This document shows, in pieces, positions 33,989-42,886 of a stretch of DNA of 64,000 nt. The notes beneath the pieces were generated by a model, which saw only the letters and a list, made by a program, of their open reading frames with translations, did not search any database and was not told where the DNA came from. The DNA comes from Candidatus Nitrosotenuis aquarius (GTDB lineage: Archaea > Thermoproteota > Nitrososphaeria > Nitrososphaerales > Nitrosopumilaceae): contig NZ_CP024808.1 in assembly GCF_002787055.1 (NCBI RefSeq), forward strand, positions 62,001 through 126,000, written 5' to 3'. Position 1 is the stretch's first letter. Every line of letters begins with the position of its first letter. Both the position numbers and the translations under genes were made by a program.

Positions 33989-36478
33989 CTATAGCACAAA
34001 ATATTCTGCATCTGGATGGTGTACAACTATTGCCGCAGTGGATTGCTCTGGTATTATTTGACCTGCCTCAGTTAGCGTCATGCCAGATTTTGCAGGATCA
34101 ATTAGATTCCACACCAAATGGTGCTGTGAGACATCTGGGCAGCTTGGATAGCCCCATGAATATCGCAGGCCTCGTTTTCCACTGATTTTCAACTCTTCTC
34201 GGATTCTCTGGTTTATCAGCTCAGCCATTGCCTCAGCCGTCTCTACTGCCAAACCATGCAAATAGTATGCGTCGGTATAGCGGTCCTCCTTGTTCCATCT
34301 GTCGATTATTTCTTGGACTTTATTTCCAACAGTCACTGCCTGAAATGCAACAAGATCGTTCTCACCAAAGTAATCAGTCAGACACAGGTGCTTGCTTTGC
34401 GCAGATCTTGGAAAGTCAAACTCCACAGTTCCATTTGGGCCATCCACTAGGAGCTTGTCTCTTCCATGACACACAAAATATCCGTACACTGCACGAGGCT
34501 CAAAGAGATTTTCATCCATCACCTTTTTCTTCCATTCTGCAAGCATCTTTTCACCTTCAACATCTGCATTTTCCATTCCTCGACCTCGCAGACCCCACGA
34601 CAGCACAAAGAGCGACTTTTTTGACAGCTTTTCCCAGATTTTGTTCAGATCAAAGTCCTTTGGTTCTAATCTGATTGGTTGGCCCAACACTGGCGCTACC
34701 GGCGGAGTCACCGGTTTTACATCGGATCGTGGCAGCTCGCCCTGTGATTTTTCTATTTTAGTTTCCTTCCAGTTTTGGATCTTTTCTTGCCATTCTGAAA
34801 TGAATTGTGATCTTTGCGGCGAAACCAGTCTGTCCATTGTCTTTAGGCCATCAAACATTGTCTTGCAGTAAAACACACCATGCGGGTAGATTGCGCCTTC
34901 CTTTGCAATTCTGTTGATATAGTTGGAGTTGATTGCAGCACCTCCACACAATACTGGAATCGCAAGCTTGTTTTCTCGCGCAAATTCTACAAAATGTTGC
35001 ATTTGCTTTGATGTAGATACCAATAATGCAGAAAGGCCTATTGCGTCTGGCTTGACTTCGTTGATTTTTTCCACAAATTTCTGTAATGGTACCTGCTTTC
35101 CCAAATCGTACACAGTATAGCCATTGTTTTCAAAGATTGTTTTCACTAGGTTCTTGCCAATATCATGCACATCGCCATATACAGTACCAAGTACAAGCTT
35201 GCCCTTGCTTGTTCCTTCTTCCTTTAGCAGATATTTTTCCAATTCTACTACTGCCGCCTTCATACATTCGGCAGACTTTAGCACAAACGGTAGGATCAAT
35301 TCACCTGCACCAAATTTGTCGCCTACTTCCTTCATTGCAGGCAACAGATCATCGTTTAGCGTGGTTATGGCCGCATCATGCGTTGTTTCTTTTGGTGCAT
35401 CAATGATTTTTCTGCCATCCTTCTCTGATATGGCGATTTTTTGAGTAATTTTTTCAGCTATTGCAGATACAACATCGTTTTCAATTCCATCCTTGAGGCG
35501 ATTCACAATTCTGAAATTGGCTCGTTTTCCTGCAGGCCAGCTTGGGTCGACTTCAACCTTTTTGGCACTGGCAACCTGTGTGCCGGCCTTTTCAAAGTGA
35601 GCAATCACCTCTGCCAGGGCATTGGGGTGCGTATTGAATATTAAGTCCTCCACCAGCTTGCGCTCTTTGGCATCAATTTCCGGATATGGGACTATCTCCT
35701 TGGCATTGACTATTGCGGAATCAAGGCCTGCCTTTACAGCATGATACAAAAACACGGAATTGAGTATCTTGCGTGCAGCAGGAGCCAGGCCAAACGAAAT
35801 GTTGCTCAAGCCCAAAGTGGTAAATGCATTTGGGAATCTTTTTTTGACTAGCTTGATTCCTTCCAGTGTGTTTTTTCCGGCATCCAAAAATTCCGCCTCG
35901 CCAGTGGCAAGTGTAAATGTCAGCACATCAAAGACAAACTGGTCCTCTCGCAGGCCGTATTTTTTTCCAGTCTCGTACAACAGTTCCGCAGTTTCCAGCT
36001 TTTCCTGCGGAGTCTTTGCCATCCCCCTTGGGCCAATGCACAGCGCAATTGCCGGCAGGCCGTATTTTGCCATGATTGGCGCAAGCTTGTGAAATCTGGA
36101 ACCGTCGCCTTCCAGGTTAATCGAGTTTATCATGGGCTTGCCAGGAATCTGGCGAATCGATGACTCTATCACGTTGGGATCAGTTGAATCAATTACAAGT
36201 GGCGCATCGATTTCCAGCGACAGTCTTTTTACAAGTTTTTTCATAAATTCAAGCTCATCAGATCTCTCTGTTGTCGCAACGCAAACATCAAGACAGTGCG
36301 CACCATCCTCCACTTGGGTTCGAGCCAAGTCGATTAGTCCGTCAAAGTCATCAGACAGTACCAGCTGCTTTGCCTTCTTGGAGCCCTGCGTGTTTAACCT
36401 CTCGCCTATTATCATTGGCGCAGGCTCTTGTCGTAGTTCTACTGCCTTTAGTGATGAGCTTACTCGTGGAATCTTCAT
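33989..36478 (-). CDS. metH: Cobalamin-dependent methionine synthase lacking the homocysteine domain
   Basis: Encodes 829 residues covering three of four MetH modules: pterin-binding TIM barrel (about 15-280, IIGERLNTQGSKKAK), cobalamin cap and Rossmann domain with the base-off motif GDVHDIGKN (D-x-H-x-x-G, near 440), and the C-terminal SAM-binding activation domain (RYSWGYPSCPDVSQH). The first module is encoded separately at 37262. An insertion/linker (LPRSDVKPVTPPVAP) sits before the activation domain. It transfers the methyl of methyl-tetrahydropterin via cobalamin to homocysteine bound by its partner. A retained activation domain implies reductive reactivation. Confidence 0.93.
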   Translation of the reverse strand: MKIPRVSSSLKAVELRQEPAPMIIGERLNTQGSKKAKQLVLSDDFDGLIDLARTQVEDGAHCLDVCVATTERSDELEFMKKLVKRLSLEIDAPLVIDSTDPNVIESSIRQIPGKPMINSINLEGDGSRFHKLAPIMAKYGLPAIALCIGPRGMAKTPQEKLETAELLYETGKKYGLREDQFVFDVLTFTLATGEAEFLDAGKNTLEGIKLVKKRFPNAFTTLGLSNISFGLAPAARKILNSVFLYHAVKAGLDSAIVNAKEIVPYPEIDAKERKLVEDLIFNTHPNALAEVIAHFEKAGTQVASAKKVEVDPSWPAGKRANFRIVNRLKDGIENDVVSAIAEKITQKIAISEKDGRKIIDAPKETTHDAAITTLNDDLLPAMKEVGDKFGAGELILPFVLKSAECMKAAVVELEKYLLKEEGTSKGKLVLGTVYGDVHDIGKNLVKTIFENNGYTVYDLGKQVPLQKFVEKINEVKPDAIGLSALLVSTSKQMQHFVEFARENKLAIPVLCGGAAINSNYINRIAKEGAIYPHGVFYCKTMFDGLKTMDRLVSPQRSQFISEWQEKIQNWKETKIEKSQGELPRSDVKPVTPPVAPVLGQPIRLEPKDFDLNKIWEKLSKKSLFVLSWGLRGRGMENADVEGEKMLAEWKKKVMDENLFEPRAVYGYFVCHGRDKLLVDGPNGTVEFDFPRSAQSKHLCLTDYFGENDLVAFQAVTVGNKVQEIIDRWNKEDRYTDAYYLHGLAVETAEAMAELINQRIREELKISGKRGLRYSWGYPSCPDVSQHHLVWNLIDPAKSGMTLTEAGQIIPEQSTAAIVVHHPDAEYFVL

Positions 36479-36654
36479 CTTGTTTCAAAAATTCTTGCTT
36501 TTTGTAAATATATGACGGTTTTTCTATTATTTACCGTGTAGTTAGGGTATATTGCGCAATAATATGAGCCTCGTATGATAATATCGAAATTTTTTACAAT
36601 TTGATATGCTTTTTCCATATTTGTTATAAACAATACTTTTATCAGAGTATGAGA

Positions 36655-36673
36655 TTCGCACTTTTAGTGCGAA
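36655..36673 (+). repeat. Hairpin at the presumed transcription start of a 52-residue gene
   Basis: TTCGCAC (36655-36661) and GTGCGAA (36667-36673) are a perfect 7-bp inverted repeat with a five-base loop. A TATA box (ttgttataaac, 36621-36631) would start transcription close to 36652-36656, so the mRNA would begin with this stem, seven bases before the ATG. It could shield the 5' end or act as an operator. Confidence 0.5.
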
Positions 36674-36679
36674 AATCCC

Positions 36680-36838
36680 ATGTCATCATATGATAAACCC
36701 CACAAAAGCGATGACATCGTGACAGTATGCTACAAGTTCCTAGGCCAACCAGAGGACAAAATCCAGTGCACCTATTTCCAGTACAAAAACCTCAAAGAGC
36801 TACCGGACATGGAGTATTGTAAAATAATAAAAGAATAA
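36680..36838 (+). CDS. 52-residue cysteine-containing hypothetical protein
   Basis: Missed by length cut-offs. The ATG at 36680 follows a clear TATA box and a 5' hairpin. The product has three cysteines (C17, C30, C47), a hydrophilic start (SSYDKPHKSDD) and aromatic strands (VTVCYKFLG, CTYFQYKN). No family recognised; a small metal-binding or oxygen-sensitive protein is possible but unproven. The stop lies eight bases from the end of the convergent 103-residue gene. Confidence 0.5.
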   Translation: MSSYDKPHKSDDIVTVCYKFLGQPEDKIQCTYFQYKNLKELPDMEYCKIIKE

Positions 36839-36846
36839 GAATAGGT

Positions 36847-37158
36847 TTACTCGGACATTTTCTTGACAAAATCCGAAATCAGTTCATCGCCAAATGTAAC
36901 TGTCTTGTCCTCAACTAGTGTCTTGATTTTCTGCCAGTCTGCGCGACTCATCTTTTTTGTCTGCATCAGGCCAGCCGTTACCAGTATGTTTAGTACCACT
37001 GAAAGACTCCATGTCTGGTCTGTCTTTTCAATTAGTCGGGCTTGGATTCTGCGTACCTTTGTCTCTATTTCTTTTTCTAGTGTGATGCTTTTCTTGCTTT
37101 TTGGAACTGATTTTGTTGTCATTGGGTTTCCTCTGGGATCTTGATATAAAAATCCCAT
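36847..37158 (-). CDS. Small basic hypothetical protein, possible DNA-binding regulator
   Basis: Encodes 103 residues, or 91 from the internal ATG at 37122 (start MTTKSVPKSKKS), which may be the better start. A basic N-terminal strand-like segment (SKKSITLEKEIETKVRRIQARLIEKT) followed by helices (WSLSVVLNILVTAGLM, then RADWQKIKTLVED) resembles ribbon-helix-helix proteins, but without a firm match. Lies between the 52-residue gene and the homocysteine methyltransferase gene, on the strand of the methionine genes. Confidence 0.55.
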   Translation of the reverse strand: MGFLYQDPRGNPMTTKSVPKSKKSITLEKEIETKVRRIQARLIEKTDQTWSLSVVLNILVTAGLMQTKKMSRADWQKIKTLVEDKTVTFGDELISDFVKKMSE

Positions 37159-37261
37159 CTGCCAAATGTGGAAAAGTCACGCTTTACTCCATTGTGATGG
37201 TATTTATGAACAGCACCAACCCTATATTGTGCAGTTCCCTTTTTTGGTAATTCACACGGTA

Positions 37262-38206
37262 TTATTTTCGCGCATCAATTACTTTGCGCAGTGCGGAAAT
37301 GTGGGCAGGATTTGTCCCACAGCAACCGCCGATTATTCGCACCTTTTTGTATTTTGACAAAAAGTCGCCTAGCGCATCAGACATCTTCTCCGGCGTCATC
37401 TTGTACACTGCATGGCCTCCCTCGTTTTCCGGCATGCCGGCGTTTGGCACCACAAGCAAATTCAGGTCGTTTTGCTCATCCAGCCACTGGACGCTGGACG
37501 TCATCTCTATTGGCCCAGTAGAACAGTTGAGGCCAAACACGTCAATCCCCATGTCAGATACCGTAGTGTATGCAGCCTGGACGTTTGTGCCCAAGAGCAT
37601 CTTTCCGTACTGGTCTAGCGTTACATTTGCAATGAGTGGAATTTTTTTGGTTTTTGCCATTGCCTCATGTGCGCCTTCGATTGCAAGCTTTACTTCTAAA
37701 ATGTCCTGGCTGGTCTCTATTAGTAGCGCATCCACTCCTCCCAAGATCAGCCCTTCTGCCTGTAATGCATATGCCTCTCTGATTTTTTCTAACGAAATTT
37801 GGCCCAAGTCTGGATCGTTGGAGCTTGGCAAAAATCCGGTGGGACCCATGCTACCAATGACGTATCGCGGCTTGTCGGTGAACTCAGATGCAACACTGCA
37901 TGCAAGCTCGGCAATTTTTTTGTTCATCTCTATTGTCTTGTCGCCAAACCCGTATTCGTCGAGTTTTAGCTTGTTAGAGCCAAACGAGTTTGTCTCGATG
38001 CAGTCGGCACCTGCCTCCAGATAGCTGCGATGAATTTTTTTAATCCATTCCGGTCTTGTCAGTACTAGTCCGTCATTGAATCCGTCCTTGCCGTCTGGAA
38101 AGTCCTCTGGTTTTGGGTCGAATTTCTGAATTTCAGTCCCCATTGCACCATCAAACAGCAAAATGTCATTTTTTATCGCATCCAAGAATGGACGTTTTTG
38201 CGCCAT
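37262..38206 (-). CDS. Homocysteine S-methyltransferase module (MetH domain 1 as a separate protein)
   Basis: Zinc-dependent homocysteine methyltransferase of 314 residues. Start motif LLFDGAMGTEIQ, then ADCIETNSFGSN, and zinc cysteines in FGLNCSTGP and GGCCGTNP. It is equivalent to the N-terminal module of MetH, which the 829-residue metH lacks. It lies 13 bases after metF, so methyl production and use are linked. Alternatively it could use S-methylmethionine, but the metF/metH context favours methionine synthase. Confidence 0.9.
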   Translation of the reverse strand: MAQKRPFLDAIKNDILLFDGAMGTEIQKFDPKPEDFPDGKDGFNDGLVLTRPEWIKKIHRSYLEAGADCIETNSFGSNKLKLDEYGFGDKTIEMNKKIAELACSVASEFTDKPRYVIGSMGPTGFLPSSNDPDLGQISLEKIREAYALQAEGLILGGVDALLIETSQDILEVKLAIEGAHEAMAKTKKIPLIANVTLDQYGKMLLGTNVQAAYTTVSDMGIDVFGLNCSTGPIEMTSSVQWLDEQNDLNLLVVPNAGMPENEGGHAVYKMTPEKMSDALGDFLSKYKKVRIIGGCCGTNPAHISALRKVIDARK

Positions 38207-38219
38207 GGAGTGGTTCTGG

Positions 38220-38996
38220 TTATTTTCCTTTTAATTCTTTGAGCTGCGACAAGACCTTCAGTGCGGCCTTTGAGTCATTAGGCGATGTAATGAGGATGTC
38301 GCGCGCAGACTTGTGAATTTCCCTGATGAAATCGAGCACAATTTCCTCATATTGCGCAAAGTCGATTCCAACCATCTTTGCAGAGTTGGCGTTTTTCACA
38401 GACGGGATCATCACACATGGTATAATCTTGAATCCATGGGGCTTTAGCTCATCCACAATTCGGTGAACCTGCGCAGGATCCTGTATTACCTGCGTGACAA
38501 ACCCTGTGGGCTCAGCATCGATTTTTTTCTGAATTTTATCAAAATTGGGATACGCAGATATGGACAAAAAAAAGTCCAAGTTCTTGCCAAACCCCTGCTT
38601 TGTAAAATGCTTTACAACCTGGCTTGGTATCAGCTTAGAGTCCTTGGGTCCGGCAGGCGGCTCGTCGCCCTTTAATATCAACAAGCCGTCCAACCCTAGC
38701 AGGACGGCATCATACACCGACTGGGTCAGGGCAGTAATGTTTCGATCCCGCACACGCAGACTGGCAGTAATGTCAAGCCTTACACCATTATTTCGAATTA
38801 TGGCACCCGTGGTAATCGGCGAAATTCTTGGAACGCCCAGTACTGAGTCAGTCAGGTGTATCCCATTGCAATATTTAGAAGCAGAAATGATTCTTTTCTC
38901 GACTTTACCCAACAATCCCTTGACCTGCTTGTGGGACAGTACACCGTCCTGGATAACTCTAGGTGGATTTATCTCGTATCGAATGGTCAATTTCAA
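38220..38996 (-). CDS. metF: Methylenetetrahydrofolate/pterin reductase (MetF family)
   Basis: TIM-barrel flavoprotein of 258 residues, near the lower end for the family. YEINPPRV at the start, NGIHLTDSVLG, LLILKGDEPP and the C-terminal GFKIIPCVMIP are recognisable MTHFR segments. It makes the methyl-pterin used by the methionine synthase encoded downstream. Whether the electron donor is NAD(P)H, F420 or ferredoxin cannot be seen. Confidence 0.85.
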   Translation of the reverse strand: MKLTIRYEINPPRVIQDGVLSHKQVKGLLGKVEKRIISASKYCNGIHLTDSVLGVPRISPITTGAIIRNNGVRLDITASLRVRDRNITALTQSVYDAVLLGLDGLLILKGDEPPAGPKDSKLIPSQVVKHFTKQGFGKNLDFFLSISAYPNFDKIQKKIDAEPTGFVTQVIQDPAQVHRIVDELKPHGFKIIPCVMIPSVKNANSAKMVGIDFAQYEEIVLDFIREIHKSARDILITSPNDSKAALKVLSQLKELKGK

Positions 38997-39063
38997 AAAT
39001 TATCTAATTTTCTTGATTAATAACCTTTGAAGGAATAAATCGTCGAACCGTCACTAGTACATC

Positions 39064-39621
39064 ATGAACGGCCAAACCTTACGCCAAATTCTCAGCTCTG
39101 ATATTATCCCACATCTGGATGATCACACCACAAAGCACGCAGCCGTTCTTATTGTGATTTATGGAGAGGACCACAAAATAATCATGACTCAAAAACCACT
39201 CAGCATGCAACAGCATGCAGGCGAGATTTCATTTCCCGGCGGAAAAATTGACGCAAGCGACGAAAACCTCCTGGAGACAGCAATTCGCGAAACACTAGAA
39301 GAAATCGGCCTAGCTGTACCGAGGCAAAATGTCATTGGGCAGCTCAAGCCAGTGCAGACAAGAAATTCAGGATTCACAATTATACCATTTGTCGCAATGC
39401 TGGACCAAATAACGCAGCTACATCCAAACTCCGAAGTCGACGAGATACTGCACTTTCCAATCATACCGTTACTGCAAACACTACGGGACGATGACGATCC
39501 AGGCCACAGGTCCCTCTTTGAGGCGTACAAGCTCACATACGATAACAAGATGATTTGGGGCGCATCTGCTAGAATGCTAAAACAAATCGCAGACATTTTC
39601 CACTCTAACCAGATTTTGTAA
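39064..39621 (+). CDS. NUDIX hydrolase, CoA-pyrophosphatase-like
   Basis: Encodes 185 residues. The Nudix box is GGKIDASDENLLETAIRE with TLEEIGL, in the extended form common to the CoA pyrophosphatase (NudL/YeaB) group, and is preceded by QQHAGEISFPG, also typical of that group. It would cleave CoA or acyl-CoA to phosphopantetheine and 3',5'-ADP; other nucleotide diphosphates are possible. Monocistronic, between metF and the ribosomal genes. Confidence 0.85.
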   Translation: MNGQTLRQILSSDIIPHLDDHTTKHAAVLIVIYGEDHKIIMTQKPLSMQQHAGEISFPGGKIDASDENLLETAIRETLEEIGLAVPRQNVIGQLKPVQTRNSGFTIIPFVAMLDQITQLHPNSEVDEILHFPIIPLLQTLRDDDDPGHRSLFEAYKLTYDNKMIWGASARMLKQIADIFHSNQIL

Positions 39622-39677
39622 AATTACACGCAAAAACTCAGATTCATTTAAAAATAGGGTAAAATGCCTCAATTTTC

Positions 39678-39836
39678 ATGGCGACAAGAAAGCACTCTGG
39701 ACGCAAGATCAGGCTTCAAAAGAAAATGAAGCAAAATTCTGCAGTGCCGGCGTGGATTATTCTCAAGACCAAAAGACAGGTCCGCTCCAATCCAAAGCGC
39801 AGAGCTTGGAGAGCAACAGACGTGGAGGTAGGATAA
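39678..39836 (+). CDS. rpl39e: Ribosomal protein L39e
   Basis: 52 residues, extremely basic, reading MATRKHSGRKIRLQKKMKQN then VPAWIILKTKRQVRSNPKRR and AWRATDVEVG. This is the complete L39e of the exit-tunnel wall, present in archaea and eukaryotes only. One base separates its stop from the TTG of rpl31e, the usual archaeal arrangement. Confidence 0.97.
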   Translation: MATRKHSGRKIRLQKKMKQNSAVPAWIILKTKRQVRSNPKRRAWRATDVEVG

Positions 39837-39837
39837 C

Positions 39838-40320
39838 TTGTCCCAAGAAGCAGAGCGAGTCTATACGATTAATCTGGGCAAAGTCTGGCTTTCGCCAAAC
39901 AACCAGAGAGCCAAGCGCGCAATCAACATGATTCGCGAGTTTACCGAACACCACATGAAGACAGGCCAGATCAAAATCGACCAGGATTTGTCCCATGCAA
40001 TCTGGGAGAGAGGAATTCGCAGCCCGCCAAGAAAGATCCGAGTAAGGATGGCAAAGACCGACGACGGCTATGTGATGGTCTCGCCATACGAGGAAGAGGA
40101 AAAACCAAAGGCAAAGAAAGAGGAGCCAAAGGTAGAAGCCAAAGAAGAAAAGACTGAGGAAAAGCCAACAAAAGAGGAAAAGAAGGCAGTAGAAAAGCCG
40201 GCAAAAAAAGAAGAGAAAAAGGCAGAAAAGAAAGCCGAAGAAAAACCAAAAGAGAAAAAGGCAGAACCCAAAAAGCCATCCAAAAAGAAAGCAAAAAAGT
40301 CAGCAAAGAAATCTAAATAA
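39838..40320 (+). CDS. rpl31e: Ribosomal protein L31e with long charged C-terminal tail
   Basis: The L31e core is residues 1 to ~84 (RVYTINLGKVWLSPNNQRAKRA, then HAIWERGIRSPPRKIRVRM). The normal archaeal protein stops around there; this one continues for ~75 residues of Lys, Glu, Ala and Pro repeats (KKEEPKVEAKEEKTEEKP..., KKAKKSAKKSK). Similar tails occur in some other thaumarchaeal ribosomal proteins. The start is TTG. The tail is probably disordered and exposed on the ribosome near the tunnel exit. Confidence 0.95.
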   Translation: MSQEAERVYTINLGKVWLSPNNQRAKRAINMIREFTEHHMKTGQIKIDQDLSHAIWERGIRSPPRKIRVRMAKTDDGYVMVSPYEEEEKPKAKKEEPKVEAKEEKTEEKPTKEEKKAVEKPAKKEEKKAEKKAEEKPKEKKAEPKKPSKKKAKKSAKKSK

Positions 40321-40601
40321 TTTTTAGAATAATTTTATTCATCAGTGTCTCAACAACATTGGCCAAATTTGAAATGCCATAAAACTTAGATTATCTAGCA
40401 GGCTTGATGTTTGGCGCTGAGCAAAAAATCAAACAATTTGCATTTCATGGATTAAATCCTTGAACTGCATTTACCTGACCAATTATGGTATGATTTTGTG
40501 CGTAATGCCAAAAAACCTGACCAGTTTACAATTTTGAAGATTTTTGCCTTTTATGTGATTTGTATTTGTAAAATAAGCTCTAAAATATTATCGCAGAAAT
40601 T
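40321..40601. other. Intergenic region without a gene
   Basis: About 280 AT-rich bases between rpl31e and the FtsZ-like gene, which converge here. I see a T-rich start that can end rpl31e transcription and one copy of GTGCGTAAT at 40498-40506 (also found in other intergenic regions), but no tRNA, clear small RNA or coding frame with a start signal. Confidence 0.6.
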
Positions 40602-41546
40602 TTATTCTAATTGGTATAGTTCAATTCCAGTTTTTATTGACGATTCCGGAACATCCCAGTCTAGAGTGTTCTCCTTTGGAATCATTCCGAGTGGATCATA
40701 GGAATCAAACTTCATTGTGCCTTCAACGGAGCTTACCATTACGACTTGGGAGTTTTCGCCTTGTGTTGTTGCCAGTGATACGCCAGTATTGTTCTCATTG
40801 AATATGCCAGATATTGTGTTTACTGCGGCATTTATTTTACCAACAGAAACATTGTCAGAGCCAAACACGTACAGCATTGTCTTTTTGACAGAGCTTGGCG
40901 GGGCGTCCTCGTACAGCATTTGCACTGATTCACGCAGTGATGCCTCTATGTCTTTTTCATTTTTGCTAGTAGACAAAATGTTTAGATCGTCCGAGATGCT
41001 AGATGACGCCAATGCATTTACGACATACATTACTGCGTGGTTTGTTATGTCATAGCATTTTGATACTGTCAAGTCCGGATTTGCCTCTAGCAGCGCATCG
41101 TTATCAATTACAACAGTGGAGTCCGAGCTAGCACGCAGTCTTTTTAGCGAAACGCCAGACAAAAACAATTTCTCTTTTTCAAATCTAAATGGCATTATTC
41201 CAAATGACAAGACTCGCTTTTTCTCCTCTTTGGCTATTGTTGCAACCAATGGAGACACGGCACAGCCTGACTTGCCTGCTAGGTTTGCAAAAATTACTAT
41301 AGTGTTATAGTTTGCAAACTTGTCGCGAATCCTGTACATTGACTTTTGAGCCTCTGCCCTAATCAGGTATGCGGATGGGTTGACATAGGATTCTGCGTGA
41401 ATTTTGATGTCATGATGGGAGCTCAGATCATTGCTGTCATGGCTGATTGCAAAGACGTCTGCTCCAATCAAGGAGGCCGCATTGTTTGCCATCTTTGAGC
41501 CTGCGCCACCTATTCCGACCAAAAGGACGGGCTGTACAAAGTCCAT
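40602..41546 (-). CDS. Divergent FtsZ/tubulin-family protein with degenerate GTPase signature
   Basis: 314 residues from the ATG at 41546, which has GAGG about nine bases upstream. The tubulin/FtsZ fold is evident: VGIGGAGSKMANN (11-22), SFGIMPFRFEKEK (like the VT.PF..E of FtsZ), and RLRASSDSTVVIDNDALL. The GTP-binding signature loop, normally GGGTGTG, is NLAGKSGCA (88-96), and no clear NxDxxD catalytic T7 loop is visible, so GTP hydrolysis is doubtful. Thaumarchaea divide mainly with Cdv/ESCRT proteins and carry a divergent FtsZ of unknown role; this is probably that protein. Confidence 0.82.
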   Translation of the reverse strand: MDFVQPVLLVGIGGAGSKMANNAASLIGADVFAISHDSNDLSSHHDIKIHAESYVNPSAYLIRAEAQKSMYRIRDKFANYNTIVIFANLAGKSGCAVSPLVATIAKEEKKRVLSFGIMPFRFEKEKLFLSGVSLKRLRASSDSTVVIDNDALLEANPDLTVSKCYDITNHAVMYVVNALASSSISDDLNILSTSKNEKDIEASLRESVQMLYEDAPPSSVKKTMLYVFGSDNVSVGKINAAVNTISGIFNENNTGVSLATTQGENSQVVMVSSVEGTMKFDSYDPLGMIPKENTLDWDVPESSIKTGIELYQLE

Positions 41547-41616
41547 GTGAGCCTCTCGCAAAATTCGATAAAAAACCTTCTTACTTAATTTTGATCCAAA
41601 CTCCGATCTAAAACTT

Positions 41617-42885
41617 TTAGCTAGCGATCACACCGTACAGTCCATGATTGGTTGCACGGGTTATGGTGACTTGGACGGAATCACCTACTTTGACTGGCTC
41701 CTCCACAAAGACCGGCTTGTAGGCAAAGTTCCTGCCCCGTACCATGTCGTCTGTCTGCTCATCAAATAGTACAATGCCAGTCCAGCCAATCCATTCCTGG
41801 TTGTTTTGCAGAGCAATCTTGTTTATTACATCAAATAATTTCTTGGAGCGATTCTTGACTTGTGCCACTGGAATCTGGACTAGTTCTGCCGCTACAGTTC
41901 CAGGCCTCTGGCTATACCTGGACAGATTCACGACATCTGGTCTTGTCTCCTTGATTAGCGATACAGTATCAGAAAAGTCCTCCTCTGTTTCTCCAGGAAA
42001 TCCGACTATGACATCAGTAGATATTGTAAATCTTGGGAACTTTTCCCGGAATTTTTTAACTACATCTCGGAATGTTTCCGCAGTGTGGCCACGCTTCATC
42101 TCGTGCAGTATTTTGTTGCTTCCAGACTGCACAGGCACGTGCAAGAACTTGAAGACTTTGTCGCTTTCAAATGATTTTACCAAGTCTTGTTTTATTTTTG
42201 GCATGTACATTGGGTTCATCATGCCGACTCTGATCATAAAGTCATGCGGAATCTCTGATACTTTGTTTACAAGTTCTGGCAGACTGGTGCCAATGTCCAG
42301 TCCATAGCAACCATTGTCAGTCGATGTGAGCCAGACTTCTTTGCATCCGTCTTGGATTTCATACGTTACCTGGCGTACTATGTCACCGAGGCGATACGAT
42401 TGAAGATCACCCCGCGCAAGCTTGGTCTGGCAAAACGTGCATTCACTCATGCACCCGGATGCTATTTCCACTATTCCAACAACCGGATTGAGCCTGACTT
42501 TGGGTAGGCCTGTCTTGGTAACATCAGAATCTTCAAGCTCAATTTTCTTTTTACCTGATAGCGTGGTGTCTATTATCTGCAGAGTTTTTCCAATGGAATT
42601 AGGTCCCATCAGGCTGGCGTTTGGGGAAAACCTTTGCACCGATTTTGACTCTGTCTTTGCCAGACACCCCGCAACAACTAGGGGCTTGCTCTTTAATCGC
42701 TTTATTCTGTTTACCATCTTGTTTGCAGTGGCATCCTTGACAGAGCATGTCACTATCAAGTTCAAGTCCGCATCGCGAGAATTCTCTGCCAAAGTGTGGC
42801 CGCCATTGACAATTAGCCCTGAGATCATCTCAGCGTCTGCAAAGCTAGCAGAGCAACCATAGGACTCGACCCAGATTTTTGCCAT
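41617..42885 (-). CDS. tRNA-t6A37 methylthiotransferase (archaeal MtaB/CDKAL1-like)
   Basis: Radical SAM methylthiotransferase of 422 residues. Order: UPF0004 domain with ESYGCSASFAD and cysteines in VTCSVKDAT and VVAGCLAK; radical SAM cluster CMSECTFCQ; TRAM domain at the end (VGDSVQVTITRATNHGLYG). It adds methylthio to t6A at position 37 of tRNAs. The archaeal/eukaryal subgroup is inferred from overall similarity. One base separates it from the fumarase gene upstream on the same strand. Confidence 0.92.
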   Translation of the reverse strand: MAKIWVESYGCSASFADAEMISGLIVNGGHTLAENSRDADLNLIVTCSVKDATANKMVNRIKRLKSKPLVVAGCLAKTESKSVQRFSPNASLMGPNSIGKTLQIIDTTLSGKKKIELEDSDVTKTGLPKVRLNPVVGIVEIASGCMSECTFCQTKLARGDLQSYRLGDIVRQVTYEIQDGCKEVWLTSTDNGCYGLDIGTSLPELVNKVSEIPHDFMIRVGMMNPMYMPKIKQDLVKSFESDKVFKFLHVPVQSGSNKILHEMKRGHTAETFRDVVKKFREKFPRFTISTDVIVGFPGETEEDFSDTVSLIKETRPDVVNLSRYSQRPGTVAAELVQIPVAQVKNRSKKLFDVINKIALQNNQEWIGWTGIVLFDEQTDDMVRGRNFAYKPVFVEEPVKVGDSVQVTITRATNHGLYGVIAS

Positions 42886-42886
42886 A

